From assembly GCF_903645315.1 (NCBI RefSeq), contig NZ_CAHJXL010000001.1:3400841-3464840 (forward strand): a DNA stretch of 64,000 nucleotides, given 5' to 3'. This DNA comes from Victivallis sp. Marseille-Q1083. GTDB lineage: Bacteria > Verrucomicrobiota > Lentisphaeria > Victivallales > Victivallaceae. Of this stretch, positions 1 through 7,956 are shown piece after piece (the stretch's first letter is position 1; each line of letters begins with the position of its first letter). The notes under the pieces are model-generated. The model was not told the DNA's origin. It saw only the letters and a program-made list of their open reading frames with translations, and did not search any database. Made by a program: the position numbers and the translations under genes.

Positions 1-417
1 CGCCGAACAACAACGGGGGAAAGGGGGAATATGCTCAATTTGCAAAAAAACGACAATATCCGACTCTGAAAATAAAAACTTCCGAATCTTCTGAACATTT
101 CTCGACGATTCGAAAGTTTCATGCAACATTCAGGCTAACATAATCCAATAGGCGATCAGCCATAGCTCAAAGCGCTTGGGGGGTTCGAGATGGATTTTGG
201 TTGTAAACCGCAGGCCGATACAGAGTATATGATGAGGATTTACGGCAGAAATCGGCTCGAAAGCACAAGCGGTGAATCGATGAATGTGAGCGAACCAGTA
301 TTACACTGGAAACAGCACGATGCAAAACCAAATATCAAAAAACAGGGTATCGGATTCATCAGTCAAGCCGATTTTCGGGCGATTTGAAGGCAACTTCCAT
401 GAATAAAAGTTACTTTT
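1..417. other. Non-coding stretch before the first gene
   Basis: No gene is supported here. A 65-codon frame at 190-387 (+) follows a G-run but its product resembles nothing I recognise and its composition is not convincingly coding. The 14-mer at 122-135 recurs exactly at 26985-26998. The stretch lies beyond the 3' end of the kinase gene on the minus strand, and no clear terminator hairpin with a T-run was seen. Confidence 0.4.
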
Positions 418-3400
418 TCAATGAGTCGGCCGCTGATTCCTCCTCAGGATAATCTGCAGTTTTTCCAACGTGATCGGCTTCAAAAGAACATCCTGAAATT
501 CTTCCGCCCCGTCCCCGGATATCTGCGAATCCGCCGTGACCACGACAATCGGAATTCCGGCAGTGGCCGGATTCGCGTGGATTTTTCGGGCCAGCTCCGT
601 GCCGTTCATTCCCGGCATCCAGAGGTCGGTCAGGATCAGGGTGAAATCCCGATCCTCCGCCAGCAGTCGCAGCGCTTCCGGTCCGGAGTTCGCCATAATG
701 CATCCGATCTGCAATTTACGCAGCATCGCTTCAAGCACTTTCAAATTCATCATCACATCGTCCACCAGCAATACACGGGGATTACGGAGCGTTTCAGGCG
801 GCATGATGCGCTTTTCTTCCGGAGATATGTGTTCAGCAACTGCAATTTCGACATTTTTGAGCACAAGGGTAAAACAGCTCCCGCGACCGACCTGGCTTTC
901 CAATGTGATTTCCCCGTTCATGCGTTCCGCAAGTCGCCGGGAAATCGCCAGCCCGAGGCCGGTTCCGCCATGAATATGGGTGTCGCGTATCACATCGCTC
1001 TGCTCAAACGGGTTGAAAATCTTTTTCTGCACCGCAGCGGGAATACCGGCGCCGGTATCCAGAACGCTGACGGTCAGCATTCCGGCGGAACAATCGGCGG
1101 CCGGGCTGAATTCAGTATTGACGGCGATGCCGCCTCTCTCCGTGAATTTCACCGCGTTGCCGACCAGGTTCAACAGGATCTGGCGCAGCCGGAGGCTATC
1201 CAGCTTGAATAATGGCAGGTTTCCCGGGCAGTCCAGCCGGAAAAAAATGTTCTTCTGCTGCGCTTTGTATTGAAAAATCGCCTGCACTTCCCGCAACAGT
1301 TTCATCAGGTCGGTCGGTTGCGGCGTCAACACCGTCTGCTCCGCTTCCAGCCGGGAAAGGTCGAGTACGTCGTTGATCAGCTGCAATAACGAATTTCCGG
1401 CCAGACTGATTGAATTGAGGTACTCAAGCTGTTCCTCCGCCGAAAGCCCGCCATCCTTCAACAATTCCGAAAATCCGATCACCGCGTTCAGCGGCGTCCG
1501 GATTTCATGGCTTATGCTGGCGATGAAGTAGCTTTTCGCCCGATTGGCGGCTTGTTCAGCCTGAAAGCCTTTCTCCAGCTGCCGCTTGCTTTCATTGATT
1601 TCAGTGACATCGACGGCACTTTCGATAATATTGCGGATTTCGCCGTTTTCATCCAGGACGGGTTCCGCTTTGATCACATATTCCCGGCCATTGAGACAGA
1701 TTTCAATCTGATTGTCTTTGCCGTTCTTCAGCGCCTGCCGTACCGGACACCAGGCCGGTTCCCGGGCTTGGCGGCAGAAAGTGCCATGACACGGTTCCGC
1801 CAGGATTTCCGCTTCGCTCTTATGAACCATATTGCAAACCGCCGGATTCACCCTGGTAAGCTTGACCGTCCGATCGAAAAACATGATCGGCATACTGATA
1901 TTGCGGAAGATCGCTTCCCGGTCGCTGATTGCTTCCTTCAGTTCCCGGTGCCTGGCATCCCGCTGCAGGCCCAACGAAATAATCTGCGCCACGGAACGGA
2001 TCATGTTTTCATCGAATTCGGAAATATTCCGCCGATGCCGGATGAAACCCAATCCGACAATCCCATGCAATCTCTGGTTGACCGCAACCGGAGCGCACAA
2101 CAGGGTCCGGCAGCCGGGTTCCCGCAGCACTTCCGCATAGCGGGAATTTCTGATGTCCGGAATCTCCAGAAGTTCATTGTTCTGAAATCGCCGGCGCCAA
2201 ATGCTGAATTGTTCTTTGAAACGGGGATCGCGGACTTCAAGCAGGGAGGATACTCCGGCATTGAGCCACTCATGCGTGATTTCATAGCTTCCGTCCGGTT
2301 CGTAGCGGCCATAATAGGCCCGGTCGCTGTCCAGCTGCTTGGCCAGGGTTTTCAGGATATGATTGATGTTCAGGTCGAAGTTTTCATCCTGTACCAGCTG
2401 TGTCAGACAGGCGTTGATGATCTTTTCATTTTCCACATAAGCTTTTTGCTTCAAAATCAAGTCGTTTTTCTCCGCCGTCGCCTTCACTGCTTCCGTAACG
2501 TCCTGTAAAATACCGAGATAGATATCATCCCGGCGGCTGTAAGCGGTGGCGTACAATTGATAAGTCCGGATTTCTCCGGATACGGCGGTCGCGCGGCAAA
2601 CGAATTCCAGCACCTCCTTGCGGCCTTCCACCAACGCTTTTTTCTCTTCCAGAAAAGCCGGCCGGTCTTCGGCCAGGAGCCATTCCACAAATTCGCCGTT
2701 GTCCTTCAATGTCCCCGCATTCCTGAGGTTGCCGCCCAGCAAGCTGACTTTTCCGGCCGCATTGCCTTTGAAATAGATGATTTCGGCAATTTCCCCGGCA
2801 CGCTTCAGAAACACATTGGTAACCTCCTGCTCTTGCTTCTGCTTGAAGAGGTCCGTGATATCCAACGCATTCTCCAGAGCGCCGGTCAATTGCCGATCCC
2901 GATTGAAAATCGGTTGGAGCGTGACCTGATAATGGTGATCGCCATGGCCGTGAAAATTGATCCGGTGAGACTGGTGGTCTTCCAACATCAGTCGCATCGG
3001 GCACCATTCCGGCGGAGCGTCATGACCGCAGAGCGCATGATAACATTTCCGTCCCAGCAATTCTCCCGGCTGTCTGCCGATGGTGTGGCAGGAAGCCGGA
3101 TTGACGACCGTAATGTTATAATCGAGGTCGAACATCACGATCGGAATCGCGACGCTGTCGAAGATCTGTTTCTGAAGAAAGGCGCCGTCGGAAATTTCCC
3201 GCATCTGCCGGCGGCGTTCGCGGGCCAGCAAAAACAGGTTGACCGCGTTATCCAGCAGCTTCCGGTCGCTTTCGGAAAAGCTGTGAAACGACCGGACGAA
3301 ATCCATCCCCATGAATCCCCATAATTTCCCCTGTTCCCAAATTCCGCACAGGCGGACCGACCGCACCTCCTGGGTCAGAATAAAATCGGCGATGTTCCGC

Positions 3401-4905
3401 AGTTCGGTCGCCGGCTGGCGGGTGTCGGCAATTTCCATGGAGCGCTTTTCCTGAAAAATATTTTGCAGCAGTGGAAACTCATTCATATCCACATGCCGCA
3501 GCCGATCGATCTGCGGGGAGATCCCCGGAGCTGTCCATTCATAAATATTTTCAACGAACCGGCCGTCGCGATATTGAAAAATGTAAGCGCGATCGGCGCC
3601 GATATGGGAGCCGGTCGCCCCAAGCATCCTCCTGACCGCCTCGCCGGAATCTTCGGCGATGATGATTTGCTGCAGGCATTGATTGATGATTTGTTCGTTG
3701 CCTACGTGATTGTCCAGCCTGGCGATCAGCGATTCCTGCTCTTCCCGCATCCGGCGGCTTATGCGCCGGAAACGGATATGGATAATGACCAGCGCCGCGA
3801 CCAACGCAGTCAGCAGGAAAAGGGCGGCGGCGGCGGCGGCGACCGCTTCACGGTGGGATTCCCACAACGGAATATCGCGATTGACGGTCAGGGTTCCCGC
3901 CGGCAATCGCGACGCCGGCAGATTGAATTTTTTCATAACGGCCATATCCGCGACGAATTCACCGTTGTCGTGGACAAAGGGGATGGCCGCGGCATGGTTG
4001 TTTTTCAGAATCCGCCGGATGAGCTGAGCCATTTCCCGCCCGCCGGTAGCGCCGCGCGACATGCAGCCCCCCAGGGCCCCCTGGCCGAGCAGAACATCGG
4101 TGATGACCAGATAAGGCCGGCCGGTTTTTTCGAGTTCCCTGCCGACGTTGAGCAAAGAAGAATACCCGTCCCGGGCATAATTGCGCCAGGGACAGAACAC
4201 GACGAAGGATTTTTCCGGCATCGAACGCACCGCTTCGAGCATCTGCGAGGTGGAGTATTGCGCGCCGTTGATCAAAGTGAGCCTGCAGCGCTTGAAATCG
4301 GCGGCTTCCGCCTGCAGCCGTTGATGAATCTGCATCCCGGAAGGAAAATCATCGGTTACCACGGCGATTTCCTCGGTATCCGGCATCAGCGCCAGGCCCA
4401 TTTCAATGGTTTTCAGCACCTGGAAATCGACCGCGACCCCGGTGATATTGGGGTGAAGCCGGGTAAATCCGGGAATCAGCTCCTGATAACCGCAGAACAC
4501 AATCGGCTGGTCGGGCGGAACGGAATCGAGATTTTTGATCAGAAGATTGATCGCGTCGTCGAGGATTGCCACCACCAGGTCATATTTACGTTCCCGGATG
4601 GCCCGGCGATAGGGCTCGAATTTGCCGATGAAATCCGAACTCCGGTTGCGGACGGCATTCAATTCCAGATAATCGACGATCGGCGTTTCCGGCATTTGGT
4701 CCAGTTCCCGGATGATGGCGTTATTGACCTCCGACGTCCATTTATGAGAAAGGTGGAATGAAGAAATCAGCAGGATTTTCGGCACGGCCTGCGGTTCCGC
4801 GGGAACTTGCCCGGCGCGGACGCCGGATACCGGCGCCAGCAGACAGAACCATATCAGAACTGTTCCGGCGAATGTCGCCAGTCGGTCTGTTTTCCGTCCG
4901 GTCAT
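418..4905 (-). CDS. Membrane-anchored hybrid sensor histidine kinase with periplasmic binding-protein-like sensor
   Basis: The N-terminus is a signal-like segment, followed by a periplasmic region of about 300 residues that resembles the ABC_sub_bind family. A hydrophobic span lies near residues 350-380. GAF and PAS modules follow, then a HisKA box with SHEIRTPLNAVIGF near residue 1135, an HATPase domain (GGTGLGLAISRRL near 1315) and a C-terminal receiver domain whose ILTDLWMPGMNG carries the phospho-aspartate near 1425. Two PAS modules contain a C-x4-C-x8-C motif that also occurs in the kinase at 19342-21408. I chose ATG 4905 because it overlaps the stop of a leader ORF that has a strong ribosome binding site; an ATG five codons upstream is possible. 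There is no adjacent response regulator, so the output partner is unknown. Sensing a small periplasmic ligand is inference. Confidence 0.88.
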   Translation of the reverse strand: MTGRKTDRLATFAGTVLIWFCLLAPVSGVRAGQVPAEPQAVPKILLISSFHLSHKWTSEVNNAIIRELDQMPETPIVDYLELNAVRNRSSDFIGKFEPYRRAIRERKYDLVVAILDDAINLLIKNLDSVPPDQPIVFCGYQELIPGFTRLHPNITGVAVDFQVLKTIEMGLALMPDTEEIAVVTDDFPSGMQIHQRLQAEAADFKRCRLTLINGAQYSTSQMLEAVRSMPEKSFVVFCPWRNYARDGYSSLLNVGRELEKTGRPYLVITDVLLGQGALGGCMSRGATGGREMAQLIRRILKNNHAAAIPFVHDNGEFVADMAVMKKFNLPASRLPAGTLTVNRDIPLWESHREAVAAAAAALFLLTALVAALVIIHIRFRRISRRMREEQESLIARLDNHVGNEQIINQCLQQIIIAEDSGEAVRRMLGATGSHIGADRAYIFQYRDGRFVENIYEWTAPGISPQIDRLRHVDMNEFPLLQNIFQEKRSMEIADTRQPATELRNIADFILTQEVRSVRLCGIWEQGKLWGFMGMDFVRSFHSFSESDRKLLDNAVNLFLLARERRRQMREISDGAFLQKQIFDSVAIPIVMFDLDYNITVVNPASCHTIGRQPGELLGRKCYHALCGHDAPPEWCPMRLMLEDHQSHRINFHGHGDHHYQVTLQPIFNRDRQLTGALENALDITDLFKQKQEQEVTNVFLKRAGEIAEIIYFKGNAAGKVSLLGGNLRNAGTLKDNGEFVEWLLAEDRPAFLEEKKALVEGRKEVLEFVCRATAVSGEIRTYQLYATAYSRRDDIYLGILQDVTEAVKATAEKNDLILKQKAYVENEKIINACLTQLVQDENFDLNINHILKTLAKQLDSDRAYYGRYEPDGSYEITHEWLNAGVSSLLEVRDPRFKEQFSIWRRRFQNNELLEIPDIRNSRYAEVLREPGCRTLLCAPVAVNQRLHGIVGLGFIRHRRNISEFDENMIRSVAQIISLGLQRDARHRELKEAISDREAIFRNISMPIMFFDRTVKLTRVNPAVCNMVHKSEAEILAEPCHGTFCRQAREPAWCPVRQALKNGKDNQIEICLNGREYVIKAEPVLDENGEIRNIIESAVDVTEINESKRQLEKGFQAEQAANRAKSYFIASISHEIRTPLNAVIGFSELLKDGGLSAEEQLEYLNSISLAGNSLLQLINDVLDLSRLEAEQTVLTPQPTDLMKLLREVQAIFQYKAQQKNIFFRLDCPGNLPLFKLDSLRLRQILLNLVGNAVKFTERGGIAVNTEFSPAADCSAGMLTVSVLDTGAGIPAAVQKKIFNPFEQSDVIRDTHIHGGTGLGLAISRRLAERMNGEITLESQVGRGSCFTLVLKNVEIAVAEHISPEEKRIMPPETLRNPRVLLVDDVMMNLKVLEAMLRKLQIGCIMANSGPEALRLLAEDRDFTLILTDLWMPGMNGTELARKIHANPATAGIPIVVVTADSQISGDGAEEFQDVLLKPITLEKLQIILRRNQRPTH

Positions 4906-5009
4906 ATCGCCGGCCCGCATTCGGAAGCTTCGCGAGTCCGCGGCGTCATCGCCGGAAGGAAGAACGGCAATGAAAAGTTTGAAATGAAAAAGCGTAATTG
5001 CCGTATCAT
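4902..5009 (-). CDS. 35-codon leader ORF coupled to the hybrid kinase
   Basis: An ATG at 5009 follows AGGAGAATTACC, a good Shine-Dalgarno site. The frame runs 35 codons and its TGA overlaps the kinase ATG in the ATGA arrangement. The product begins MIRQLRFFISNFSLP, is basic and hydrophobic at its start, and matches no family I know. The kinase start itself lacks a strong ribosome binding site, so translational coupling is the likely role. It could be a true small protein or only a leader; the overlap and ribosome site are seen directly, the function is inferred. Confidence 0.45.
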   Translation of the reverse strand: MIRQLRFFISNFSLPFFLPAMTPRTREASECGPAI

Positions 5010-5053
5010 GGTAATTCTCCTGAAAGAATGGTAAGGGGGGCCAAAAGAGAACA

Positions 5054-5082
5054 GTGTCCGGCGAATCGCATCGGCCGGAGCA
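5054..5082 (-). promoter_or_regulatory. Stem-loop in the kinase 5' leader
   Basis: GTGTCCGGC at 5054-5062 pairs with GCCGGAGCAC at 5073-5082, with one bulged base and a short loop. It sits about 45 nt upstream of the leader-ORF start on the minus strand. It may affect mRNA stability or translation, but no known riboswitch is recognised. Confidence 0.3.
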
Positions 5083-5292
5083 CAGTTGGAATTATTTGCG
5101 AAAAGCGGCGGAGTTGTTGAAAAAAATCGACGGGAACTGTTAGTGAACATGGTAACAGGGAGTCTTGGAGGCGGATTGGGGAAAAATTTTTCCTGTTGCA
5201 TGCGCTGCAACGATCCCGCATTGTTTCCTTCTCCTGGTCAAATGCGTCTGTCCGGACGGGATAACTTCGTTATCGACAACAGACCATCCTAT

Positions 5293-5320
5293 ATAATAAT
5301 ACATCCATGAGTTTTGTCAA
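5293..5320 (-). promoter_or_regulatory. Candidate sigma-70 promoter for the leader ORF and hybrid kinase
   Basis: On the minus strand a perfect TTGACA (5315-5320) is separated by 16 nt from TATTAT (5293-5298). Transcription would start near 5286, giving a leader of about 277 nt before the 35-codon ORF. Confidence 0.5.
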
Positions 5321-5590
5321 GCGTCGGAGAACACAAATAATTTCTTTTATTTTTTCCTCATTCCTGCGATTTGCTGATGGTTTGTGCCGAAATACCAAAG
5401 AAAAGGAGTTGATTTCAGGAAACCTGTGGAATATAATATAAAGGAGATGGTATGATAAATAACTGACGTTCGCGGAATCAGCTTTCTGCGTGTAATTTAT
5501 GGCGATTAACTTACACGTTTGGAAGCGGACAGGTTGCAGACTGAATGTTTCAATGAGGCGCATCAGAAACGATGACGACCCCGGAAAGGA

Positions 5591-5721
5591 GATTAGTCAG
5601 ATCTGTAAACCAGAGCGCCACCGTAGAGAGCGACTGATTAATCGACTACTCTGTATGGGAGGATGGTGAGGCCGTGACAGCAGTTCCGCTTCGATTCGTG
5701 AAAAACGAATGGAGGCAGAGA
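5591..5721 (+). ncRNA. Candidate bridge RNA region upstream of the IS110-family transposase
   Basis: GATTAGTCAG at 5591-5600 pairs with CTGATTAATC at 5634-5643, giving ten base pairs with one G-U and a 33-nt loop. A second short hairpin (ATTCG/CGAAT) lies at 5694-5709 just before the transposase ribosome site. A 7-bp inverted repeat (5489-5495 with 5511-5517) lies further upstream. IS110-group elements are known to encode a guide-type bridge RNA in the non-coding end next to the transposase. Assignment here rests on position and structure only. Confidence 0.3.
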
Positions 5722-6741
5722 ATGATGACAAGTTTTGTTGGAGTGGATTTGCACCGGAACAATTTTACTTATTGCATCCGGGTAAATGGGGAAGAACGGA
5801 AAATCGGCAAGTGTGAGATTACCGAACTGAAGGGCTTTGCCGCAATGCTCGGTCCGAACACGGCGATGGCGGTGGAGGCGACCGGAAATACGTTCATGTT
5901 TTGCAGCTCGCTGAAAGCTCATGTCGGGCGACTGGTGGTGGTGAATCCATCACAGTTCAAAGTCATCAGCATGTCCACCAAAAAGACGGACAAACATGAC
6001 GCAAAAGTGTTGGCGGAGTTCCTGGAAAAGGATATGCTTCCGGAGGTAAGAGTGAAAGACGATTTGCAGGCGAAAATTTCAAGTCTGACGCAGACCAGGG
6101 AAAAACTGGTTCAGTTGCGTACCGTATTGAAAAACAAAGTCAACAATCTGTTAGCAGCTAACTTCATCGTGCTGAAACGGGAAGAACTGTCCACGGAGAA
6201 AGGGCTTTTGAAAGCATTGAGTTATCACTTCGACCCGATCACCGACACGGAAATGCTGGTGGTTGTCGAACAGATTCGCAGTCTGAACAAAAGCATTGAA
6301 AAACTGGATAAGGCGATTGAGGATCACGGCAGCAAGATGGACGGCTTCGACAACCTGAAATCCATCAAGGGAATCGGCTCGAAAGGTGCGGCGATCCTGT
6401 TGGCAACCATCGGCAATATCGCTGATTTCCGATCGGCAAAGCAGTTGGCCGCTTATATCGGAATCGTCCCCAGAGTGAGCAATTCAAATGACACGGTTTG
6501 CCACGGAAGAATCACGAAGAGCGGCAGCAAGATCGCCAGAACCGCTTTGGTGCAATGCGCTTTGATCGCCAAACGCTACAGCCCGTATCTCAATGCCTTT
6601 CATGAATCGGTAAAAAGTCGGCGGGGAGGTGCGAAAGCCAATATCGCCTTGGCTCGCAAATTCCTCGATATCGTGTATAGAACATTAAAAAACAATTGGA
6701 TGTTTGAGAATTTTACTCAATTCAAGCTCGTAAAAAATTGA
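5722..6741 (+). CDS. IS110-family transposase (DEDD recombinase)
   Basis: A 339-residue DNA recombinase. The RuvC-like N-terminal half shows FVGVDLHRN (first Asp), AVEATG (Glu) and DKHDAKVLAEF (the Asp pair), the DEDD pattern of IS110. The C-terminal half carries the Transposase_20 helix-hairpin region, with IKGIGSKGAAILLATIG and the serine-containing segment around TKSGSKIARTALVQCAL. Length is normal for the family and no frameshift is seen, so it may be active. The start at 5722 is preferred over in-frame 5674 because GGAGG lies eight bases upstream and the product then begins MMTSFVGVDLH. Confidence 0.9.
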   Translation: MMTSFVGVDLHRNNFTYCIRVNGEERKIGKCEITELKGFAAMLGPNTAMAVEATGNTFMFCSSLKAHVGRLVVVNPSQFKVISMSTKKTDKHDAKVLAEFLEKDMLPEVRVKDDLQAKISSLTQTREKLVQLRTVLKNKVNNLLAANFIVLKREELSTEKGLLKALSYHFDPITDTEMLVVVEQIRSLNKSIEKLDKAIEDHGSKMDGFDNLKSIKGIGSKGAAILLATIGNIADFRSAKQLAAYIGIVPRVSNSNDTVCHGRITKSGSKIARTALVQCALIAKRYSPYLNAFHESVKSRRGGAKANIALARKFLDIVYRTLKNNWMFENFTQFKLVKN

Positions 6742-6885
6742 GTTTTTCTCGACATCGAAGTGGAAATTTATCATGGGAGGCGGTAAGATATGACAAAGAG
6801 CTGTATAAGTTGAGGCATTGGGGAGAAAATGCATTTTTGACATGAAAGCGTTGGCGCGGAATTGCAACCCGATATGCCAAGAACA

Positions 6886-6906
6886 CTGCTGCATTTCTCG
6901 CAGCGG
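6886..6906 (-). terminator. Weak stem-loop after the AraC gene
   Basis: Seven base pairs (6886-6892 with 6900-6906, one wobble) around a 7-nt loop lie 35 nt past the stop of the minus-strand AraC gene. Only a short T-rich tail follows, so termination is possible but unproven. The same hairpin could belong to the right end of the IS110 element. Confidence 0.3.
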
Positions 6907-6940
6907 TACAAATCAGGTGCATCGCTGCTTGGACTCTAAA

Positions 6941-7825
6941 CTATTGACGACACTGTCGGCAGGAAGAGGGGGCGGCGCCAAAGATCTTTTTATAATGGCG
7001 ATAAAAAGTCGATGTGCCGTCATAACCGACCGCCTCCGCCGCTTCGGCAATCGAACGATTTTCCTGCCGGATCAGATAGTTTCCGAGCCGGATGCGGTAG
7101 GTGATCAAATATTCCACCGGCGATTTGCCGAAAACTTCCTGGAATAACTTGTAAAACAGACTGACGCTCATGCCGCAGGCGGCCGCCAGCCCGGAGACGG
7201 TCAATTTTTCACCGCAGCGATGTGAAATGAGGCTCAACGCCGGCGAGAGCCGCCGGATTTTTTCCGCCCGCCCCCGCCAGCGGCGGCCGCCGCGCCGGGC
7301 GTCGGCGACCAGAAGTTCCAGCGCGGCTTTCAGCATGGTCCGGGCTGTATGGTCCGGCTGGTTGTCATGCGCCGCCAGCCAATCGCCGAGCAGCAGCAAC
7401 TGGCGGCTCAGAAACGGATCTTTCTTCCGGTTGCAATACTCCGGCCCGGCCAGGGAGTGATCGGCCGGAAACAGAAGCCCGTCCCCATCGGCCGCCGCCG
7501 GAAAAAACGGCTTGAAATGAAAGAAATACCAGTCGGCATAAGCGCAATTGGTGATTTTCGCCCGGTGAAATTCCGCGTCGGTCACGGCAATGACATCACC
7601 GGCGGTGAAGTCCATGACCTTGTCTTCGACGATGAAAATTCCCGTGCCGGAAAGGCAAACGCCCAGCTCCATCGAGTCATGGATATGCAGGTCCTCGATC
7701 TGTAATTGGCACATCCGGAACCGGAGGGCGCGCAGGAAAAAACAATCCGCCCGGTTGCCGGTCGACTCGAAATGACAAGGCAAGTCTTTGTAACGATTGT
7801 GCACGATAATATCCCGATTCCGCAT
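6941..7825 (-). CDS. AraC-family transcriptional regulator with N-terminal cupin sensor
   Basis: Residues 1-130 form an AraC_binding (cupin) region with HDSMELGVCLSGTG-type spacing. The C-terminal 100 residues carry two helix-turn-helix motifs (LAAACGMSVSLFYKLFQEVFG, then IAEAAEAVGYDGTSTFYRHYKK), the usual AraC DNA-binding domain. I prefer the start at 7825 (MRNRDIIVHNRY, about 294 aa): a good promoter at 7862-7890 overlaps the longer frame, so the upstream ATGs would fall in or before the promoter. It diverges from the glycosidase-like gene at 7957, the classic layout for an activator of its neighbour, and two 13-bp direct repeats lie between them. The inducer is probably a sugar; this is inference. 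Confidence 0.85.
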   Translation of the reverse strand: MRNRDIIVHNRYKDLPCHFESTGNRADCFFLRALRFRMCQLQIEDLHIHDSMELGVCLSGTGIFIVEDKVMDFTAGDVIAVTDAEFHRAKITNCAYADWYFFHFKPFFPAAADGDGLLFPADHSLAGPEYCNRKKDPFLSRQLLLLGDWLAAHDNQPDHTARTMLKAALELLVADARRGGRRWRGRAEKIRRLSPALSLISHRCGEKLTVSGLAAACGMSVSLFYKLFQEVFGKSPVEYLITYRIRLGNYLIRQENRSIAEAAEAVGYDGTSTFYRHYKKIFGAAPSSCRQCRQ

Positions 7826-7861
7826 CCCGCCATTATTTGCTATCAATTGCTTCGGCATCGA

Positions 7862-7890
7862 AATTATAGCATGATCGATCAAAAAAAGCA
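7862..7890 (-). promoter_or_regulatory. Sigma-70-type promoter for the AraC gene
   Basis: Minus-strand TTGCTT (7885-7890), a 17-nt spacer and a perfect TATAAT (7862-7867). Transcription would begin near 7855, which supports the AraC start at 7825. Confidence 0.6.
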
Positions 7891-7920
7891 AGGAAATTCA
7901 GGTCCGGGTCGATCAAAAAA
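7874..7920. promoter_or_regulatory. Pair of 13-bp direct repeats, candidate AraC operator
   Basis: TCGATCAAAAAAA occurs at 7874-7886 and again at 7908-7920, 34 bp apart and in the same orientation. The first copy overlaps the AraC promoter and the second lies 37 bp before the glycosidase-like gene. Direct repeats about three helical turns apart are typical of AraC-family binding sites. Confidence 0.4.
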
Positions 7921-7956
7921 ATTATCGGGCACCCTACAACCAGACAGGAGGTACTC

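Larger units (their letters stand above)
5591..6741 (+). mobile_element. IS110-family insertion sequence, ends not resolved
   Basis: An intact IS110-type transposase gene is preceded by a structured non-coding segment. This family normally lacks terminal inverted repeats, so the ends cannot be placed from one copy; the start given is the first structured element and the end is the transposase stop. The true left end could be as far as about 5490 and the right end may lie in 6742-6900. Confidence 0.5.

Noticed and set aside
180-200. GGTTCGA, possible tRNA T-arm
   Set aside because: Flanking bases cannot form the T-stem and no acceptor or anticodon stem could be drawn.
190-387. 65-codon ORF on the plus strand
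   Set aside because: G-run before ATG could mimic a ribosome site, but the product has no recognisable pattern.
5086-5310. 74-codon ORF (+) between kinase and IS110
   Set aside because: No ribosome site and overlaps the kinase promoter and leader on the other strand.
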